NCBI RefSeq assembly: GCF_030142075.1
Contig: NZ_CP126241.1
Span: 1,426,001 to 1,490,000 of the forward strand
From: Arthrobacter sp. zg-Y20
Lineage (GTDB): Bacteria; Actinomycetota; Actinomycetes; Actinomycetales; Micrococcaceae
Direction: 5' to 3'
DNA: 64,000 nt
In this document: piece by piece, positions 28,970 through 37,233 of the stretch
Layout of the letters: every line of letters starts with the position of its first letter
Numbering within the stretch: position 1 is the stretch's first letter
The notes under the pieces: generated by a model
The model's input: only the letters and a program-made list of their open reading frames with translations
The model's database searches: none
Told to the model about the DNA's origin: nothing
Position numbers and translations under genes: made by a program

Positions 28970-31135
28970 CTAAACCACCTTCAGGGTGATGGTGGAACCT
29001 TCCGGTGCCGTTCCGGCGCCGGGCTCCTGGTCACGGACCAGGCCGAGCAATCCGCCCAGCAGGTTTTCGACCTGCACGCTGAATCCGCGGCTTTCCAGAT
29101 CTGCCTTGGCATCCTCGGCCCGGCGCCCCACATAGTTGGGTACCTCGACCATCCGGGGGCCGAGGGAAATAGTCAGGGTCACCGTTGAACCGCGTTCCAG
29201 AAGGCCCGACGCTGGTGTCAGCGACACCACGGCACCGGCAGGAACAGTGCTGCTGTTGACCTGTTCGGGCGAAACAGCGGCGGTGAGCCCCGCGGCCTCT
29301 ATGGCCTTCACCGCGGCGTCCCGGCTTTGTCCCGTCACGGCGGGGACCTCAACCGGGGCCGGGCCCTTGGATACGGAGACGTTTACAGGCGTGCCCTGGC
29401 GGAGCTCCGTGTCGGGCAGCGGATCCTGGCTGATGATGTTGCCGGACGCCACGTTTTCGCTGTACTCCTCCGTGACCGTACCGAGTGCCAGGCTGGACTC
29501 GGACAGGTCTGCCTGTGCAGCCCCGAGGTTGCGCTGTACGAGGTTGGGCACGGAAAACAACTGCGGTCCCTTGGATACAAGCAATGTGACCGGCCGGAAG
29601 CGGCGGACCTCCAGGGTTGCGGCCGGATCCGTGCCCACGGCAAGCCCGGCCGCCACCACCTCGTCGTACACCTCGTTCGTGGTGTAGGACAGTCCGGCAT
29701 CACCGAGCTGCGCGCCGGCCTCTTCCACGGAAACGTTGCTGACGTCGGGCACGGAAACGAGTGCTCCAGGCCCGGCGCCGAAGAACCAGCCGGCGAAGGC
29801 TGCTCCGGCCAGCAGGAGAGCTATCAGCACCCCCAGCAGGATGCCGCGGCGCCGGGATTTGCCGCTGCGCAGGGATACCTGCGGACGTCGGGCTTCCCGG
29901 TCGCTCTCGCGCAGCCGGTCGCGGTCGTGGCGCTTGTCCAACCGGCGCCTGGCGCGGGCACTGAGCCCCTCGTCGTCGTACCCGTCATCGTCTCCGTAGT
30001 CCGCGCTGTCGTCGTCCTCGTCGTCGTCTTCGTCTGCGGGCCCGTGTCCGGAGAAGCCGCCGGCCGGGAAAACGGTGGTGTCATTGTCGCTTCGGCGGAT
30101 CACCTCTGTGTGGTTGCTTCCCGAAGCGGGCGGACGAAGGTCGGAGGTGTCGATGATGCTGGTGGCACCTGCTGCGGAAAGCACCTCGGTGGCACCGGGA
30201 GGCATCTTCGGGAGTGCCGGCAGGGCCTGGGTGGCGGTGCCGGGGGAGCCAACGCCGGCACCGGCGGGCGGGCAGTGGAAGTCCAGTTCCGCATCGCTCA
30301 GGGACGTACGGATATGCCGCAGTTCCCCCAGCAGCGCCCGGCCGTTGACCGGACGGTCTTCCGGGTCCCGGGCCGTGCACCAACGGACAAGTTCGTCGAG
30401 ATCCTCGGCAAGTCCCGGGCAGAGGATGGAGGGTGCCGGAACGGTGGAATGGACATGTGCGAAAGCCACCTGGATGGGTACCTCGCCCGTGTACGGCTGG
30501 CGCCCGGTCAGCATCTCGTACAGCATGATGCCGGCCGAGTACACATCGCTGCGTTCGTCCGCTACGGCCCCCGTCACGAGTTCTGGTGCCAGGTAGGCAA
30601 CGGTTCCCACCAGGGTTCCGGTATTGGTGCTGGTGGAGACGGCCCGGGCAAGGCCGAAGTCGGCAATCTTGATCCGGCCGTTCTCCGCCAGGAGGACGTT
30701 CTCCGGCTTGACGTCGCGGTGGACCAGGCCGGCGTCGTGCGCAGCCGCGAGTCCCTCAACTACGGAGTCCATCAGTGCCAGGGCCAGCCGCGGGGACAGG
30801 GAACCCCGCTCATCGAGCAATCCGCGAAGGGTGCGTCCCGGCACGTACTCCATGACCAGGTAGGCGAGGTCCTCGGTAATGCCCTGGTCCAGTACGCCCA
30901 CAACGTGGGGGTGGGACAGCCGGGCGGCGGACTTGGCTTCGCTTTCGAAACGCCGCAGGAATCCACGGTCTGCGGCGAGGTGCGGATACAGCACTTTCAG
31001 CGCGACGTCGCGGTCCAGCCGGCGGTCGGTGGCGAGGTAGACGGAGGACATGCCTCCGCGCGCAATCAGGGACCGGACGTAGTAGCGCTCGTCTACCAGC
31101 GTCTCAACGAGGGAGTCTTTCAGTGGCTCTTGCAC
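28970..31135 (-). CDS. pknL: PASTA-domain serine/threonine protein kinase (PknL-like)
   Basis: The 721-residue membrane kinase has an N-terminal catalytic domain (about 19-275) with the Gly loop ARGGMSSVY, Lys47, HRDVKPENVLL with Asp141, and DFG 159-161. A long acidic linker follows, with an Asp run near 369-386, then one transmembrane helix at about 431-453. Outside the cell are four PASTA repeats (about 461-721), which bind peptidoglycan or lipid II. Position near aroG, an Rv2175c-like gene and an idsA-like gene fits PknL, though M. tuberculosis PknL lacks PASTA repeats, so the orthology is by position. Confidence 0.9.
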   Translation of the reverse strand: MQEPLKDSLVETLVDERYYVRSLIARGGMSSVYLATDRRLDRDVALKVLYPHLAADRGFLRRFESEAKSAARLSHPHVVGVLDQGITEDLAYLVMEYVPGRTLRGLLDERGSLSPRLALALMDSVVEGLAAAHDAGLVHRDVKPENVLLAENGRIKIADFGLARAVSTSTNTGTLVGTVAYLAPELVTGAVADERSDVYSAGIMLYEMLTGRQPYTGEVPIQVAFAHVHSTVPAPSILCPGLAEDLDELVRWCTARDPEDRPVNGRALLGELRHIRTSLSDAELDFHCPPAGAGVGSPGTATQALPALPKMPPGATEVLSAAGATSIIDTSDLRPPASGSNHTEVIRRSDNDTTVFPAGGFSGHGPADEDDDEDDDSADYGDDDGYDDEGLSARARRRLDKRHDRDRLRESDREARRPQVSLRSGKSRRRGILLGVLIALLLAGAAFAGWFFGAGPGALVSVPDVSNVSVEEAGAQLGDAGLSYTTNEVYDEVVAAGLAVGTDPAATLEVRRFRPVTLLVSKGPQLFSVPNLVQRNLGAAQADLSESSLALGTVTEEYSENVASGNIISQDPLPDTELRQGTPVNVSVSKGPAPVEVPAVTGQSRDAAVKAIEAAGLTAAVSPEQVNSSTVPAGAVVSLTPASGLLERGSTVTLTISLGPRMVEVPNYVGRRAEDAKADLESRGFSVQVENLLGGLLGLVRDQEPGAGTAPEGSTITLKVV

Positions 31136-31157
31136 TCTTCGATCCTAATGGGGGTAG

Positions 31158-31197
31158 GCGAAAGGGCCCGGATCGACACCCGATCCGGACCCTTCGC
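31158..31197 (-). terminator. Hairpin between LysM gene and pknL
   Basis: A 17-base stem with one bulged base (GCGAAAGGGCCCGGATCG against CGATCCGGACCCTTCGC) lies in the 86-base gap after the transglycosylase stop. It has no T-tract on the minus strand, so read-through into pknL is possible. Confidence 0.55.
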
Positions 31198-31221
31198 TGC
31201 GCTTCAGGCCTTGTGTTTTGC

Positions 31222-32589
31222 CTACAGGAAGGAGGACCTGTGTGCGAGCACGGAGTTCACGTACCCCTGCGTGTCGGCGAACATGCCGTAGGTGTTCACC
31301 GAGTACTGGCCCTGGTAGTAGGACGCGATGGCGGTCTCCAGGCTGTCACTGCTGCGGACCAGCGCGCTGATGATGGCCACGCCCGCCGTGGCGTTGTCAT
31401 AGGGGTCCAGCAGGTTCAGCTGGCGTCCCACCAGCTGGGAAGCCCATTCTCCCGAGGACGGGATGACCTGCATGGTGCCGATGGCGTTGGCGGGGGATAC
31501 CGCCCGCTGGTCGAAGCCGGACTCCTGCAGGGCGAAGGCCTGCGCCAGGGCCGGGTCGACGCCCATCTGGGCTGCGGTATCGGCAACAATCTGCTGCATC
31601 TGGGCGCGGCTGGGAACCGGCAGGGAGTTCAGCGTCTGCTTGTTCAGGTTGGCGCCGGCAACAGTGTGTTCCGGGTAGGTGTAGTGCAGGAAGGTGCTGG
31701 GCACCAGGTCCGTGGGTGCCGCGGTAACCGGGGCGGAGGACGCGATGCTGATGGTGCTGCCGCTGACGGCGATCTTCTGGCCCGGGTGGATCACCGACGT
31801 CGTGGTGAGGCCGTTGGCTGCCAGGACCGTGGTCAGGCTGACTCCGTGCCGGGCGGCGATGCCGCTCAGCGTGTCGCCGGAGACCACGGTGTAGGTGGAC
31901 GCTCCCGCGTCAGCGGGCGCGACGGCGACGTCGGCCGGCGTGGCGGACGGGGCAGCCGGTGCGGATCCGTCAACGCGGATGGACTGGCCGGGGTAGATCA
32001 CCGAGGTGAGGGTCAGTCCGTTGGCAGAGAGGACACTGGAGAGGCTGACGCCGTGGCGGGCTGCAATGCCGCTGAGCGTATCCCCGGAGACCACGGTGTA
32101 GGTGCCGGCGGAGGCAGCCGGAGCTTCGGGGGAAGCGGGGGCGGCGGGGGCAGCAGCACCGGTCAGCCGGAGTTCCTCGCCCGCAAAGATGAGGGACGTG
32201 GACTGCAGGTTGTTCACGCGCAGGAGTTCGGTCACGGAGAGACCGTACTGGGCAGCGATGGAGGTCACGGTGTCGCCGCGGACAATGCGGTGCGTGGCGG
32301 GGACGGAGGACTCGGCCGGCAGGGTAGCCGGAACCTGGGTGGCCAGCTGTGAGGCGGCAACTCCGGTTGATGCACCGGTGTTCAGGTTCTTAATGGCCTG
32401 GAGCGGCATCTGGGGGAACAGCGTGTTCTGCGGGGCGGTGGGCGCAGCAGCGGCCGGCTCGGCAAGGGCCAGGGCGGACATCATCACTGCCGGAATGGCG
32501 GCCGTTGTCACCGCGACACTCAGTTTGCGCGGCATTCCGGTACCAGCGGGACGTGCGCTTTGCGTTCCCGTTGTTGACGATGCGTTCAT
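31222..32589 (-). CDS. Secreted LysM lytic transglycosylase
   Basis: The 455-residue protein is a secreted wall hydrolase. A Tat/Sec-like leader ends near AEPAAAA (residues 43-49). Three LysM peptidoglycan-binding repeats follow at about 100-143, 163-206 and 232-276, joined by Ala/Pro linkers. The second and third share the identical VVSGDTLSGIAARHGVSL. The C-terminal third is an SLT lysozyme-like domain with the catalytic Glu in ALQESGF and the family block AIGTMQVIPSSG. ATG 32589 is preferred: GAGGAAA lies about ten bases upstream, whereas ATG 32607 has no site. A repeat region upstream suggests MtrA-type control. Confidence 0.88.
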   Translation of the reverse strand: MNASSTTGTQSARPAGTGMPRKLSVAVTTAAIPAVMMSALALAEPAAAAPTAPQNTLFPQMPLQAIKNLNTGASTGVAASQLATQVPATLPAESSVPATHRIVRGDTVTSIAAQYGLSVTELLRVNNLQSTSLIFAGEELRLTGAAAPAAPASPEAPAASAGTYTVVSGDTLSGIAARHGVSLSSVLSANGLTLTSVIYPGQSIRVDGSAPAAPSATPADVAVAPADAGASTYTVVSGDTLSGIAARHGVSLTTVLAANGLTTTSVIHPGQKIAVSGSTISIASSAPVTAAPTDLVPSTFLHYTYPEHTVAGANLNKQTLNSLPVPSRAQMQQIVADTAAQMGVDPALAQAFALQESGFDQRAVSPANAIGTMQVIPSSGEWASQLVGRQLNLLDPYDNATAGVAIISALVRSSDSLETAIASYYQGQYSVNTYGMFADTQGYVNSVLAHRSSFL

Positions 32590-32670
32590 ATGGTGCTGTT
32601 TCCTCATCTGTGATGGCCGCGGCCTTTACCGCAATCCTTGGGACTAAAAACAAGTGATAGGGCTCGAAAG

Positions 32671-32733
32671 CTGTTATTTCTGTTACTACTGTTGCATTTG
32701 TTACTGATGTGACTTCTGGTACTCCTGTGAATT
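32671..32733. promoter_or_regulatory. 9-bp periodic TGTTAC-like repeats upstream of the LysM gene
   Basis: Seven consecutive 9-base units resemble CTGTTACTN on the plus strand, or GTAACA-type boxes on the minus strand: CTGTTATTT, CTGTTACTA, CTGTTGCAT, TTGTTACTG, ATGTGACTT, CTGGTACTC, CTGTGAATT. The match falls off toward the end. They lie 82-144 bases before the LysM start. GTAACA direct repeats are the known MtrA binding pattern in Actinobacteria; the assignment is inference. Confidence 0.5.
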
Positions 32734-32841
32734 TACACCAAGGGCGGTGCCGCACAATACCTGAGTAGTCCCATTTGTGTTTCAGTTAGGCCACTAAAGC
32801 CCGAGTGGCCCGGGGTGCCCGGGTCGTGGCACCCTTGAAGG

Positions 32842-33195
32842 GTGAATGAACTTCAGGAACTGGTTTCCGACTGGCTGACCCTGCCCGACGTGGCTGAACA
32901 ACTCGACCTCCCCATTAACAAGGTGCACAGCCTGCTGGAGGAGCGCGCCCTCGTGGCCGTCCGCCTGGGGGAACGGAAGATCCGCAGTGTCCCGGCTGCC
33001 TTTATCGCTGACGGCGCCGTGCTGGACAGCCTCAAGGGCACTATCTCGGTGCTGAACGATGCGGGCTTCCATGATGACGAAATGATCCGCTGGCTGTTCA
33101 CCGCTGATGACACCCTGCCGGGACGTCCCGTCGACGCGCTCCGGGAAGGACGCAAGACTGAAATCCGGCGACGGGCGCAGGCCCTGGCCTGGTAG
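32842..33195 (+). CDS. Rv2175c-like DNA-binding protein
   Basis: The 117-residue protein has an N-terminal helix-turn-helix (WLTLPDVAEQLDLPINKVHSLLEERALVAVRLGERKIRSVPAAFI) and a helical C-terminal half ending in RRRAQALAW. Rv2175c of M. tuberculosis has this layout, binds DNA and is phosphorylated by PknL on a short N-terminal Thr-containing tail. Here that tail is absent; the only early candidate is the Thr in DWLTLPDV. It is divergent from the LysM gene and close to pknL. The GTG at 32842 has only TTGAAGG directly before it. Confidence 0.82.
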   Translation: MNELQELVSDWLTLPDVAEQLDLPINKVHSLLEERALVAVRLGERKIRSVPAAFIADGAVLDSLKGTISVLNDAGFHDDEMIRWLFTADDTLPGRPVDALREGRKTEIRRRAQALAW

Positions 33196-33205
33196 TGGTC
33201 CGCTT

Positions 33206-33271
33206 CCGCCGGTAACCGCCGGTAACCGCAGGAAAATAGCTGGACAAAATCTGGACAACACAGCTGGACAA
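33206..33271 (+). repeat. Short direct repeats after the Rv2175c-like gene
   Basis: CCGCCGGTAA occurs twice in tandem (33206-33225). CTGGACAA occurs three times at 33240, 33251 and 33264. Their role is unknown. Confidence 0.7.
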
Positions 33272-33309
33272 CACAAAGCCGCCCCGTCGCTGACGGGGCG
33301 GCTTTGTGT
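33271..33309. terminator. Bidirectional terminator, 18-base perfect stem
   Basis: ACACAAAGCCGCCCCGTC pairs perfectly with GACGGGGCGGCTTTGTGT around GCT, with T-rich ends on both strands. It separates the convergent Rv2175c-like and polyprenyl synthase genes. Confidence 0.9.
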
Positions 33310-33356
33310 CTTGGGATGCTCCCTTGCCTGTGTTGGCTGTGCTGCCTGGTTGTCGG

Positions 33357-34541
33357 CTAGGCGCTGCGCCGGACGGCTGCATGCGCCAATGCATCCAGCG
33401 CCGCCCGTGACACTTCGTCCAGGGACAGATCCCCGAGGGCGGAGAAGGCAGTTTCCGTGTGCCGGGAGATGAGCTCTTCGGTGGCAGCCAGTGCACCCGT
33501 CTCCTGGATGATTCCGCGCAGGACGGCAACGCCGTCGTCGTCCAGCTCCGGATCCCCGAGCCTGGCAGTGATCTCCCTGCGCGCGTGCTCACCGCCGGCG
33601 AGTGCATAGGCAATCAGGACCGTACGCTTACCCTCCCGCAAATCGTCACCGGCAGGCTTGCCCGTGGTCTGCGGATCCCCGAAGACCCCCAGCACATCGT
33701 CACGCAGTTGGAAGGCCTCGCCCAGCGGCAGGGCAAAACGCGAATAGCCGGACAACAGGTCAGGTTCCGCTCCGGCAAGCGCGCCGCCCAGGGTCAGGGG
33801 ATGTTCCGTGGTGTATTTGGCTGCCTTGTAGCGCAGGATATTCCGGGCCCGGACAACCGCGTGCTCAGGTTCGTGGCTCGGGCCGACAACCTCTTCAAGG
33901 ATGTCCAGGTACTGGCCGGCCATCACCTCCGTGCGCATCCGGTTGAAGATCCTCCGGGCCGTCGTGCCGTGTGCAGCGCGCTGCCCGACGGCGGTGAACA
34001 TCTCCTCGCTGAGGGAAAGGCACAGGTCGCCGGCAAGGATGCCGGCCGAGGCACCGAAGTGGGATCCGTCCAGATGCCAGTTGGAATCTGCGTGCGCGAT
34101 GGAGAAGGTCCGGTGGACGCTGGGTCCGCCTCGCCGCGTGTCCGAGCGGTCAATGATGTCGTCATGGATCAGTGCTGCGCTCTGGAACAGTTCCAGGGCT
34201 ACCCCGGCCCGGACCGCATCGGGCGCCAGGGCGGCGCCGCCCGCTCCACGCCAGCCCCAATAGGCCAGCAGGGCACGGAGCCGTTTTCCGCCGCGGGCGA
34301 GGTTTCGGACCGCGTCCAGCAGCGGGAGGGCTTCTGCGGACACTTCCGCGAGGACCGAATGCTGGACAGCCAGGAAGTCTTCCAGTTCCGCGCCCAGCAG
34401 GGCCCTGTACCCGGCCTGCTCATGTTCGGCCGCTTCTGCCGGGAGCGGGGCGGGGGAACCGTGGACCCCGCTGGCCGAAGCGGGACCTGATCCGGTTGCC
34501 GCGGCGGGGGAACCCGGTTCCGGAGCAGTGCCGGGAGCCAC
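33357..34541 (-). CDS. Polyprenyl (geranylgeranyl-type) diphosphate synthase
   Basis: The 394-residue enzyme is a trans-isoprenyl diphosphate synthase chain-elongating IPP onto allylic diphosphates. The first Asp-rich motif is in LIHDDIIDRSDTRRG and the second region in QLRDDVLGVFGDP, followed by KPAGDDLREGKRT. These place it with the IdsA/GGPP synthases near pknL in mycobacteria. Around 40 Ala/Pro/Ser residues precede the first helix. GTG 34541 follows GGAGGG on the minus strand and lies three bases after the lipoprotein gene, so the two form an operon. Product chain length cannot be read reliably. Confidence 0.88.
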   Translation of the reverse strand: MAPGTAPEPGSPAAATGSGPASASGVHGSPAPLPAEAAEHEQAGYRALLGAELEDFLAVQHSVLAEVSAEALPLLDAVRNLARGGKRLRALLAYWGWRGAGGAALAPDAVRAGVALELFQSAALIHDDIIDRSDTRRGGPSVHRTFSIAHADSNWHLDGSHFGASAGILAGDLCLSLSEEMFTAVGQRAAHGTTARRIFNRMRTEVMAGQYLDILEEVVGPSHEPEHAVVRARNILRYKAAKYTTEHPLTLGGALAGAEPDLLSGYSRFALPLGEAFQLRDDVLGVFGDPQTTGKPAGDDLREGKRTVLIAYALAGGEHARREITARLGDPELDDDGVAVLRGIIQETGALAATEELISRHTETAFSALGDLSLDEVSRAALDALAHAAVRRSA

Positions 34542-34544
34542 GGG

Positions 34545-35033
34545 CTAGCCCTCCGCTTCGACGAGGAGAGTGGAGCCTACGGTGACGGTGGAGGAATCTG
34601 CGTCCTTGGCAGTGACCGTGATATTAACGGTTTCCGGTTCCCCTGCACCTATCCGCAGGAAGTCCCGGGACGTGGGAGTGCCCGGTTCTGCGGGTGAGGC
34701 AGCGAACCCCTGGGCCGTCAGGGCTGCTTCGTAGTAAGCGATGACCTCGGCCGCCGGCACAGCAGTGGAGGCGACCAGTACGGAGGTAATCGTTTTCCCC
34801 GAGCGGTCCACGGTGCTGGAGAGGATCTCGGCTCCATCCATAACCGGGATCCGGTCGGTCGGGAAACCGTCCGCCAGCGCCACCGGCGTCTTCGTGGGAG
34901 AAGCTGAGGGAGCAGGAGCGGCGGCCGTGGAGGAGCTGGATTCAGGGTCCGCAGCAGCGCCGTCTCCGGCGGTGCAACCGGACACAGCCAGGGCCAGGGC
35001 CGCGATGGTCAGTGCAGGGAGGGACTTGTTCAT
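34545..35033 (-). CDS. Hypothetical lipoprotein
   Basis: The 162-residue protein starts MNKSLPALTIAALALAVSGC, a lipoprotein signal with lipobox AVSGC. A Ser/Ala/Pro-rich linker follows. The folded part (from about residue 55) has IPVMDGAEILSST, a YYEAALTAQGF helix and two beta-rich segments ending TVTVGSTLLVEAEG. I do not recognise the domain. ATG 35033 has GCGGAAA upstream; ATG 35045 would add four residues. It is first in an operon with the polyprenyl synthase gene, so it may act at the membrane in the same process, but this is only context. Confidence 0.75.
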   Translation of the reverse strand: MNKSLPALTIAALALAVSGCTAGDGAAADPESSSSTAAAPAPSASPTKTPVALADGFPTDRIPVMDGAEILSSTVDRSGKTITSVLVASTAVPAAEVIAYYEAALTAQGFAASPAEPGTPTSRDFLRIGAGEPETVNITVTAKDADSSTVTVGSTLLVEAEG

Positions 35034-35126
35034 CGGTTTCCGCATCGGTGGGGGTCAGGGTCCTGCACCCAAGTCTAGGCGACCGGACCGCCCGGGCAGG
35101 AAAGGAGTTATGGGGGTGGCGGTGGC

Positions 35127-35132
35127 TACGAT
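35127..35132 (+). promoter_or_regulatory. -10 element for dinB, leaderless type
   Basis: TACGAT lies six bases before GTG 35139, and no ribosome site separates them. This spacing favours GTG 35139 over TTG 35136 as the start. Confidence 0.45.
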
Positions 35133-35138
35133 GAGTTG

Positions 35139-36365
35139 GTGAGCAATGGCCCCGAGAACGGCAGCGGCAACCGCGACTGCACCATCATGCACGTGGACAT
35201 GGACGCCTTCTATGTCTCCGTCGAACTGCTGCAGCACCCGGACCTGGTGGGCAAGCCGGTGATTGTTGGAGGATTGGGGGGCCGGTCCGTTGTGCTGTCG
35301 GCTTCCTATGAGGCCCGCCGCTACGGCGTGCACTCAGCCATGCCTATGGCGGTGGCCAGGCGCCAGTGTCCGCAGGCGGTGGTGCTTGAACCGCACCAAG
35401 AGGTCTACCGGTCCTATTCCAAGCAGCTGATGGCAATCTTCGAATCCATCACGCCCCTGGTGGAGCCGCTCAGCGTGGACGAGGCCTTCCTGGATATCTC
35501 CGGTTCCATGCGCAGGCTCGGCCCGCCACGCGCCATAGGCGAACTGATCCGTAAAAGGGTGGCGGCAGAGCTGGGGATGACCGCCAGCGTAGGCATTGCC
35601 GCAACCAAGTTCGTGGCCAAGATCGCCTCCACCCGCTGCAAGCCCAACGGACTGCTGCTGGTGCCCAAGGACCGAACAGTGGACTTCCTCCACACCCTGG
35701 AGGTATCCGCACTGTGGGGGGTGGGCGCCAAGACCCGCGAGGTGCTGGCCCGGGTGGGCATAGCCACCGTCGCCGACGTCGCCAATACTCCGCCGAGCGT
35801 ACTCCGGCGGCTGCTCGGTGCCACGGGGGAGCATGTGTTCGAACTGTCCTGGGGGCGGGACGCGCGCGCAGTGACACCGGTACGCCGGGAAAAGAGCATC
35901 GGGGCCGAAGAAACCTTCGCGGCCGATGTCAGCGACGATGACGTGCTGCATACCGAACTGCTGCGCCTGGCACACAAAAGCGCTGTGCGCCTGCGCGCCG
36001 CAGGCCTGCAGTGCAGGGCGGTTTCCCTCAAACTGCGCTACACCGACTTCACGACATTAACCCGCACCCGCACCCTCACCGAACCTTTGGACAGTGCCCA
36101 GATGATCTACGAGGCGGCCAAGGGCCTGCTAACGGCCCTGGGGCGGAGGCCCCAAAGCGTGCGCCTCATTGGCCTGCGGGCGGAACAGCTGGAGCCGGCG
36201 CAGGGTGCCGCCATGCAGCTCACCTTGGACGGGCGGGAAGACAGTTGGCGTTCGGCGGAGGATGCCCTGGACCGGATCAACCGGCGCTTTGGCGAACTCG
36301 GTGTGGTGCCGGCCCGGTTGATCGCACCCTCAGCCCGCAAGACACCGCCGGAGAGCACGGAATGA
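35139..36365 (+). CDS. dinB: DNA polymerase IV (Y-family)
   Basis: The 408-residue polymerase copies past damaged bases. The palm motifs are intact: MHVDMDAFYVSVE with the first metal-binding Asp, then EPLSVDEAFLDISG with the second Asp and Glu. The thumb follows with LWGVGAKTREVLARVGI, and the little-finger domain with KSIGAEETF. It ends without a clear beta-clamp peptide; AMQLTLDG near residue 360 is the closest match to a QLxLF-like motif. The start is set by the leaderless -10. It stands alone, divergent from the lipoprotein gene, and no SOS box is obvious. Confidence 0.93.
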   Translation: MSNGPENGSGNRDCTIMHVDMDAFYVSVELLQHPDLVGKPVIVGGLGGRSVVLSASYEARRYGVHSAMPMAVARRQCPQAVVLEPHQEVYRSYSKQLMAIFESITPLVEPLSVDEAFLDISGSMRRLGPPRAIGELIRKRVAAELGMTASVGIAATKFVAKIASTRCKPNGLLLVPKDRTVDFLHTLEVSALWGVGAKTREVLARVGIATVADVANTPPSVLRRLLGATGEHVFELSWGRDARAVTPVRREKSIGAEETFAADVSDDDVLHTELLRLAHKSAVRLRAAGLQCRAVSLKLRYTDFTTLTRTRTLTEPLDSAQMIYEAAKGLLTALGRRPQSVRLIGLRAEQLEPAQGAAMQLTLDGREDSWRSAEDALDRINRRFGELGVVPARLIAPSARKTPPESTE

Positions 36366-36548
36366 GGCACCGGAACGGCTCCGGCGGCCTACCCGCCGGA
36401 ATACGTACACGGGCCGCTTTCATGCGGACCCGTTGACACCTATCCTTGGACTAAGTGCAAAGCAGCAGCGGCCTGCGCGGGAACATTCGGCGTAACGGGT
36501 TCGTTGGTTGGTTTACAGGGGCACAAACCGGACGGCAAGGAGGCAGCA

Positions 36549-36923
36549 ATGGCACTCTCGGAACACGAGCAGCGCTTGCTGGATCAACTGGAGCAGCAAC
36601 TACACGCCGAAGATCCGAAATTCGCGAACTCGATGGCAACGTCCGCCGGCCGCGGCATTTCCACCAGGCGCATTGTCCTCGGGTCACTCATGGCCGTGGT
36701 GGGGTTGGCGATACTGCTCCTTGGCATCACCGAAGCCGGCATAGTGGTCGGCGTCCTTGGGTTCCTGGTTATGGGTGCGGGGGTCTACTACGCCACCACG
36801 CGCGGCCGCAAGAATGCGCCCAAACCTGCGGACGGCCGCAAGGAACGCGAATCAAGTGCCCAGCGCGGATTCATGAACAATCTGGAAAACAAATGGGACG
36901 AACGCAAGCGTGACCAACCCTAA
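36549..36923 (+). CDS. DUF3040-domain membrane protein
   Basis: The 124-residue protein begins with the DUF3040 signature MALSEHEQRLLDQLEQQLHAEDPKFANSM, then has two hydrophobic segments (about 40-60 and 64-82) and a basic tail. DUF3040 proteins are actinobacterial and often sit just upstream of mraZ, as here; their function is unknown. AAGGAGG at 36538-36544 precedes ATG 36549, which makes the start secure. A terminator directly follows. Confidence 0.87.
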   Translation: MALSEHEQRLLDQLEQQLHAEDPKFANSMATSAGRGISTRRIVLGSLMAVVGLAILLLGITEAGIVVGVLGFLVMGAGVYYATTRGRKNAPKPADGRKERESSAQRGFMNNLENKWDERKRDQP

Positions 36924-36992
36924 CCTTCCCCGGTGCCCGCTCCCGGTCCCGGCAGTGTCCACCTGAAACCACCCCAGGCACGGGCTTGGCAT

Positions 36993-37021
36993 AAAGGATC
37001 CGCTTAGGCGGGTCCTTTTTT
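36993..37021 (+). terminator. Rho-independent terminator after DUF3040 gene
   Basis: AAAGGATCCGC pairs with GCGGGTCCTTT (one wobble) around TTAG and runs into six T. Confidence 0.9.
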
Positions 37022-37139
37022 GTGTCCCCTGCGGGCCAGGCGGGCGGTCCAGTCCCTCCACTTTGCACCACCGCCTGCATCCCGCGGGAATTCGCGGAAT
37101 TTGGAATACGGCGCGCCCGGAATCAGATGCCCCGCATCG

Positions 37140-37171
37140 TTGACTGTGGAGGGAAGTGGAGTAAAGTGGGG
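37140..37171 (+). promoter_or_regulatory. mraZ promoter with three MraZ boxes
   Basis: TTGACT (37140-37145) and TAAAGT (37162-37167) are spaced by 16 bases. Three boxes, GTGGAG (37146-37151), GTGGAG (37156-37161) and GTGGGG (37166-37171), sit at exactly 10-base intervals over the spacer and -10. MraZ is known to bind direct repeats of TGGG type at 10-bp spacing in front of its own operon, so autorepression is expected. Confidence 0.75.
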
Positions 37172-37233
37172 GACATAAGAGGGTAGGGGCGGTACTCGAG
37201 GGGTTTTCCCCTAATCGGACAGGGTGGTGAGTG

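Larger units (their letters stand above)
36924..37233. other. Intergenic region between DUF3040 gene and mraZ
   Basis: The 310 bases contain the DUF3040 terminator (36993-37021), then about 120 bases in which I see nothing, then the mraZ promoter with three MraZ-type boxes (37140-37171) and a leader of about 60 bases. Confidence 0.6.

Noticed and set aside
32590-32841. c-di-AMP (ydaO) riboswitch before the LysM gene
   Set aside because: Such riboswitches often precede wall hydrolases in Actinobacteria, but I could not find the conserved core sequences in this leader.
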